Part shown: positions 4,432 to 6,571 of the stretch, piece by piece | How the letters are laid out: the number at the start of each line of letters is the position of its first letter | How positions within the stretch are numbered: position 1 is the stretch's first letter | NCBI GenBank assembly: GCA_041611095.1 | Contig: JBFINP010000111.1 | Location: 1-6,571 of the forward strand | Reading direction: 5' to 3' | Source of the DNA: UBA6912 sp041611095 | GTDB lineage: Bacteria > Actinomycetota > Acidimicrobiia > Spongiisociales > UBA5794 | Length of the DNA: 6,571 bases | Position numbers and translations under genes: made by a program | The notes under the pieces: model-generated | The model's database searches: none | What the model saw: the letters and a program-made list of their open reading frames with translations, nothing else | What the model was told of the DNA's origin: nothing

Positions 4432-5721
4432 ATGGGCATCGGAAAGCTGGTTCTCGCCGCCGTCCTGATCGTCTGCCTTGCCGTAGGGGGCGGTTCGGCA
4501 GGGGCGGCCTCAACGTTCGGCGACGACGCGCTCGTGTTCTTCTGGCGTGTGGGCTGCCCGTACTGCGAAGCGGAGAGAGACTTCCTCGTCGAACTGGCGG
4601 CCGAGTTTCCCGATCTCACCATCCTGGAATACGAGGTTGGCGGTGACGCAGCCAACCGGGATCTGTTCATCGACACGCTCGCCGAGTTCGGCATGGAGCC
4701 GAGGGGAGTGCCGACGACGATCTACCGGGGCCGGGTGTGGGAGGGATTCACCGACGAGATCGGCGAGCAGATCAGGAACGCGGTCGCCGCGAGGTTCGCC
4801 GCCGAAGATGACGCGGCGCGGAACCTCCCCGCCGATTCCGCCGAGGTGGTCAACGTGCCCGTGGTCGGCGAGGTCACGATCTCGGAGGAATCGTTGCTCG
4901 TCAGCACTGTTGCGATCGCCCTTGTCGACGGCTTCAACCCCTGCTCGTTGTGGGTGCTCTCGATGTTGCTCGCGCTCGTGTTGCATACGGGTTCGAGACG
5001 CAGGGTGGTCGTGGTGGGCAGCGTGTTTCTCGCCATCACCACCTTGCTGTACGGGCTCTACATGCTCGGTGCGTACAGCGCACTGAGCTACATGTCCTTT
5101 GCCGGCTGGATCCGGATTGCGGTAGCGATGCTCGCTCTCGGCTTCGGGTTGATCAACCTCAAGGACTACTTCTTCTACGGGCACGGTGTCTCCCTGGCGA
5201 TTCCCGAGGCGAGGAAACCTCGTCTGTACGAGCGGATGCGCAGCGTCGCCGTCGCCGAGGCGCCACTGCCCAAGGTCCTCACCGCGACGGCGGCGCTGGC
5301 GGTCGGGGTCTCGCTGATCGAGACGCCCTGCACCGCCGGCTTTCCCCTCATGTGGGCCAACCTCGTCGGCGGCGCCGACGTGGGGGCGTCGGTTGCCGCG
5401 ACGCTGTTCGGCGTGTATATGGCCGTGTTCCTCGTGGATGAGTTGGCGGTCTTCGGAGCCGCCGTCGTAGCCATGCGAGTAACGAAGCTGCAGGAGCGGC
5501 ACGGGCGGGTGCTCAAGCTCGTCGGCGGCGTCGTGATGGTGGTGCTGGCGGTGGTCCTCATCGCCGCTCCCCACCTCATGGAGAGCGCGTCCGGCGCTGC
5601 GCTCGTGTTCGTGGCCGCCGGCGTGATCTGCGCCGCGTTGCTGGCATTCGATCGACACCGGGAGCCGGCGTCCCGCCCGCCGAAGAGTGCACGGAGGCGC
5701 GTGGGCTCGAATCCGCACTGA
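4432..5721 (+). CDS. Exported CPYC thioredoxin-like domain fused to CcdA/DsbD membrane domain
   Basis: From ATG at 4432 the protein is 429 residues. A signal-like segment (1-26, ending SAGAA) precedes a thioredoxin/glutaredoxin-fold domain (about 30-125) with strand ALVFFWRVGCPYC, active-site CPYC at 42-45, and cis-Pro94 in GVPTTIY. After a linker, residues 154-406 form six or seven hydrophobic helices with two marks of the DsbD/CcdA transmembrane family: DGFNPC (Cys171) and ETPCTAG (Cys300). Known CcdA/DsbD domains pass electrons from cytoplasmic thioredoxin across the membrane through such a Cys pair to an outer thiol domain. Here the acceptor domain seems fused at the N terminus. The C-terminal tail is basic, hence probably cytoplasmic. 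The frame is open back to 4273, but the preceding 53 residues are Arg/Gly/Pro-rich and unlike a signal peptide. The ATG lacks a good Shine-Dalgarno site. Targets are unknown; cytochrome c maturation, sulfenic/persulfide repair or disulfide reduction are possible. Confidence 0.88.
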   Translation: MGIGKLVLAAVLIVCLAVGGGSAGAASTFGDDALVFFWRVGCPYCEAERDFLVELAAEFPDLTILEYEVGGDAANRDLFIDTLAEFGMEPRGVPTTIYRGRVWEGFTDEIGEQIRNAVAARFAAEDDAARNLPADSAEVVNVPVVGEVTISEESLLVSTVAIALVDGFNPCSLWVLSMLLALVLHTGSRRRVVVVGSVFLAITTLLYGLYMLGAYSALSYMSFAGWIRIAVAMLALGFGLINLKDYFFYGHGVSLAIPEARKPRLYERMRSVAVAEAPLPKVLTATAALAVGVSLIETPCTAGFPLMWANLVGGADVGASVAATLFGVYMAVFLVDELAVFGAAVVAMRVTKLQERHGRVLKLVGGVVMVVLAVVLIAAPHLMESASGAALVFVAAGVICAALLAFDRHREPASRPPKSARRRVGSNPH

Positions 5722-5768
5722 TCTGCCCACGGTTGCGCACGGCGCGGCAGTATGTCTCTCATCGCCCC

Positions 5769-5774
5769 GGGAGG
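5769..5774 (+). promoter_or_regulatory. Ribosome binding site deciding the SAHH-like start
   Basis: GGGAGG ends 4 nt before the GTG at 5779. The in-frame ATG at 5752 has no purine-rich site before it, so the GTG is preferred even though it is the rarer start codon. Confidence 0.7.
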
Positions 5775-5778
5775 CAAC

Positions 5779-6571
5779 GTGAGAATCCGAGACGCAGCGC
5801 TCGCCGATCGAGTAACCCCCGCAGAACGGTCTTGGTGGCAGGTCACCAGGCCGGTGTCGAGTCGCCTTGCGCTCCAGGTGTCCGCGCTCGACCTCGATGG
5901 ACTCGAGGTGGGCTGTTTCCAACACGTGCGGATGGATGCGGCGCTTGCTCTGCTTGCGCTGGTCGAGGCCGGCGCCACCGTGAGAGTCGCCGCCGTCAAT
6001 CCCCAGAGCACGGACGATGTGGCAGCCGCCGTGTTGGAACGAGGCGGCGCCGATGTGTGGGCGTGGAGCGGCATGTCGGACGCAGAGGTCGCCGAGGGCA
6101 GGGAGTGGCTGGCAACCGAACCCTCCGATGCCGTGTCCGACATGGGCGGCGAGCTGATCGAAGCGATCGTCACCGGCGGTGCATGGACGCCGCAAGGCGC
6201 TCTCGAAGCAACGACGTCGGGCATCCAACGAATCGAGGGCCTCGACCCGACGTTCCCGGTGTTCGATTGGAATGGCATCGCATTGAAGGATCGGCTGCAC
6301 AACCGGCACCACGTCGGGTTGGAGGCGTGGCCGGCCTTCTCGGACATAACCGGGCTGGCGATTCACGGCAGAAGCGTGCTCGTGGTCGGCTTCGGTCCCG
6401 TCGGCCGCGGCGTCGCCATCAACGCCAGGGCCCTCGGTGCGGTCGTCAGCGTCGCAGAGGTCGATCCGATCCGAGCCCTCGAAGCGCAGCATCACGGGTG
6501 CCGCGTGGTGTCGCTGGCGGAGGGTCTCGCCTCGTGCGGGATCATCGTCACTGCTACGGGACGCGATGACG
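5779..6571 (+). CDS. S-adenosylhomocysteine hydrolase-like protein, N-terminal part, atypical active site
   Basis: This frame runs from GTG 5779 off the right edge (264 codons seen; SAHH is usually 430-490). Known SAHH reversibly splits S-adenosylhomocysteine using tightly bound NAD. Family marks are clear: GCFQHVRMDAA at 45-55 (His49 near the position of human His55), AAVNPQSTDDVAAAVL (71-86; SAHH CNP.STQDDVAAAL), a DMGGEL segment (121-126; DDGGDL), EATTSGIQR (143-151; EETTTGVH), LKDRLHN (169-175; TKSKFDN), and Rossmann loop VVGFGPVGRGVA (202-213) followed by EVDP and a GCRV strand. By eye, human Asp131, Glu156 and Asp190 correspond to Met122, Ala144 and His174, while Lys186 is kept as Lys170. 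It may therefore be a paralogue with altered substrate or chemistry. It starts 57 bp after the thioredoxin-CcdA gene on the same strand, so co-transcription is possible. Confidence 0.85.
   Translation, partial: MRIRDAALADRVTPAERSWWQVTRPVSSRLALQVSALDLDGLEVGCFQHVRMDAALALLALVEAGATVRVAAVNPQSTDDVAAAVLERGGADVWAWSGMSDAEVAEGREWLATEPSDAVSDMGGELIEAIVTGGAWTPQGALEATTSGIQRIEGLDPTFPVFDWNGIALKDRLHNRHHVGLEAWPAFSDITGLAIHGRSVLVVGFGPVGRGVAINARALGAVVSVAEVDPIRALEAQHHGCRVVSLAEGLASCGIIVTATGRDD

Noticed and set aside
5722..5778. Promoter for the SAHH-like gene (TTGCGC near 5733 with TATGTC near 5751)
   Set aside because: The spacing of 12 bp is far too short for a sigma-70-type promoter, and read-through from the upstream gene is at least as likely.
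4510..6495. A 661-codon open frame on the minus strand
   Set aside because: It lies opposite both the thioredoxin-CcdA gene and the SAHH-like gene, which carry clear family motifs. Its translation is His/Arg/Asp/Gly-rich with no recognisable domain.

Overview
The window is high-GC DNA with GTG starts, Shine-Dalgarno sites and several secreted lipoproteins carrying short lipoboxes. This fits a high-GC Gram-positive (actinobacterial) chromosome. A GTTT/GGGTAG promoter-like pair resembling actinobacterial SigB-type promoters points the same way. No rRNA, tRNA, CRISPR array, transposase or phage gene was seen, and the lineage cannot be fixed more precisely from this stretch.

Layout: (1) Positions 1-164 hold the last codons of a TrkA-C (RCK-C) protein. 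(2) Positions 202-894 form a two-gene operon: a CsoR/CstR-family repressor that has lost the copper-ligand histidine, then a lipid-anchored single-domain rhodanese. A CsoR-like inverted repeat lies just upstream. (3) Positions 907-2553 (minus) encode a large lipoprotein of unknown function with an LppX/LprG-like N-terminal half, convergent with the rhodanese gene. (4) Positions 2554-2909 are about 350 bp without a gene. They hold a perfect 17-bp palindrome, a relic of a VOC-family gene almost identical over 50 bp to part of the intact VOC gene nearby, and a stress-type promoter candidate. (5) Positions 2910-3380 encode a small lipoprotein with a Thr-rich linker and an internal duplication. (6) A strong hairpin at 3409-3438 separates it from the convergent two-domain VOC (glyoxalase-fold) gene at 3464-4231 (minus). 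(7) Positions 4432-5721 encode an exported CPYC thioredoxin/glutaredoxin-like domain fused to a CcdA/DsbD-type membrane electron-transfer domain. (8) Positions 5779 to the window end hold the first 264 codons of a protein related to S-adenosylhomocysteine hydrolase, in which several residues catalytic in true SAHH appear to be replaced.

Functionally, the clearest unit is the probable persulfide-sensing repressor with its extracytoplasmic rhodanese. The exported dithiol/CcdA fusion about 3.5 kb away could supply reductant to cell-surface thiols, persulfides or disulfides, including the rhodanese or the two-cysteine C-terminal domain of the large lipoprotein. That link rests only on proximity and chemistry. 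The most unusual items are the degenerate SAHH active site, the thioredoxin-CcdA fusion, the His-less CsoR homologue paired with a lipoprotein rhodanese, and the duplicated VOC fragment.
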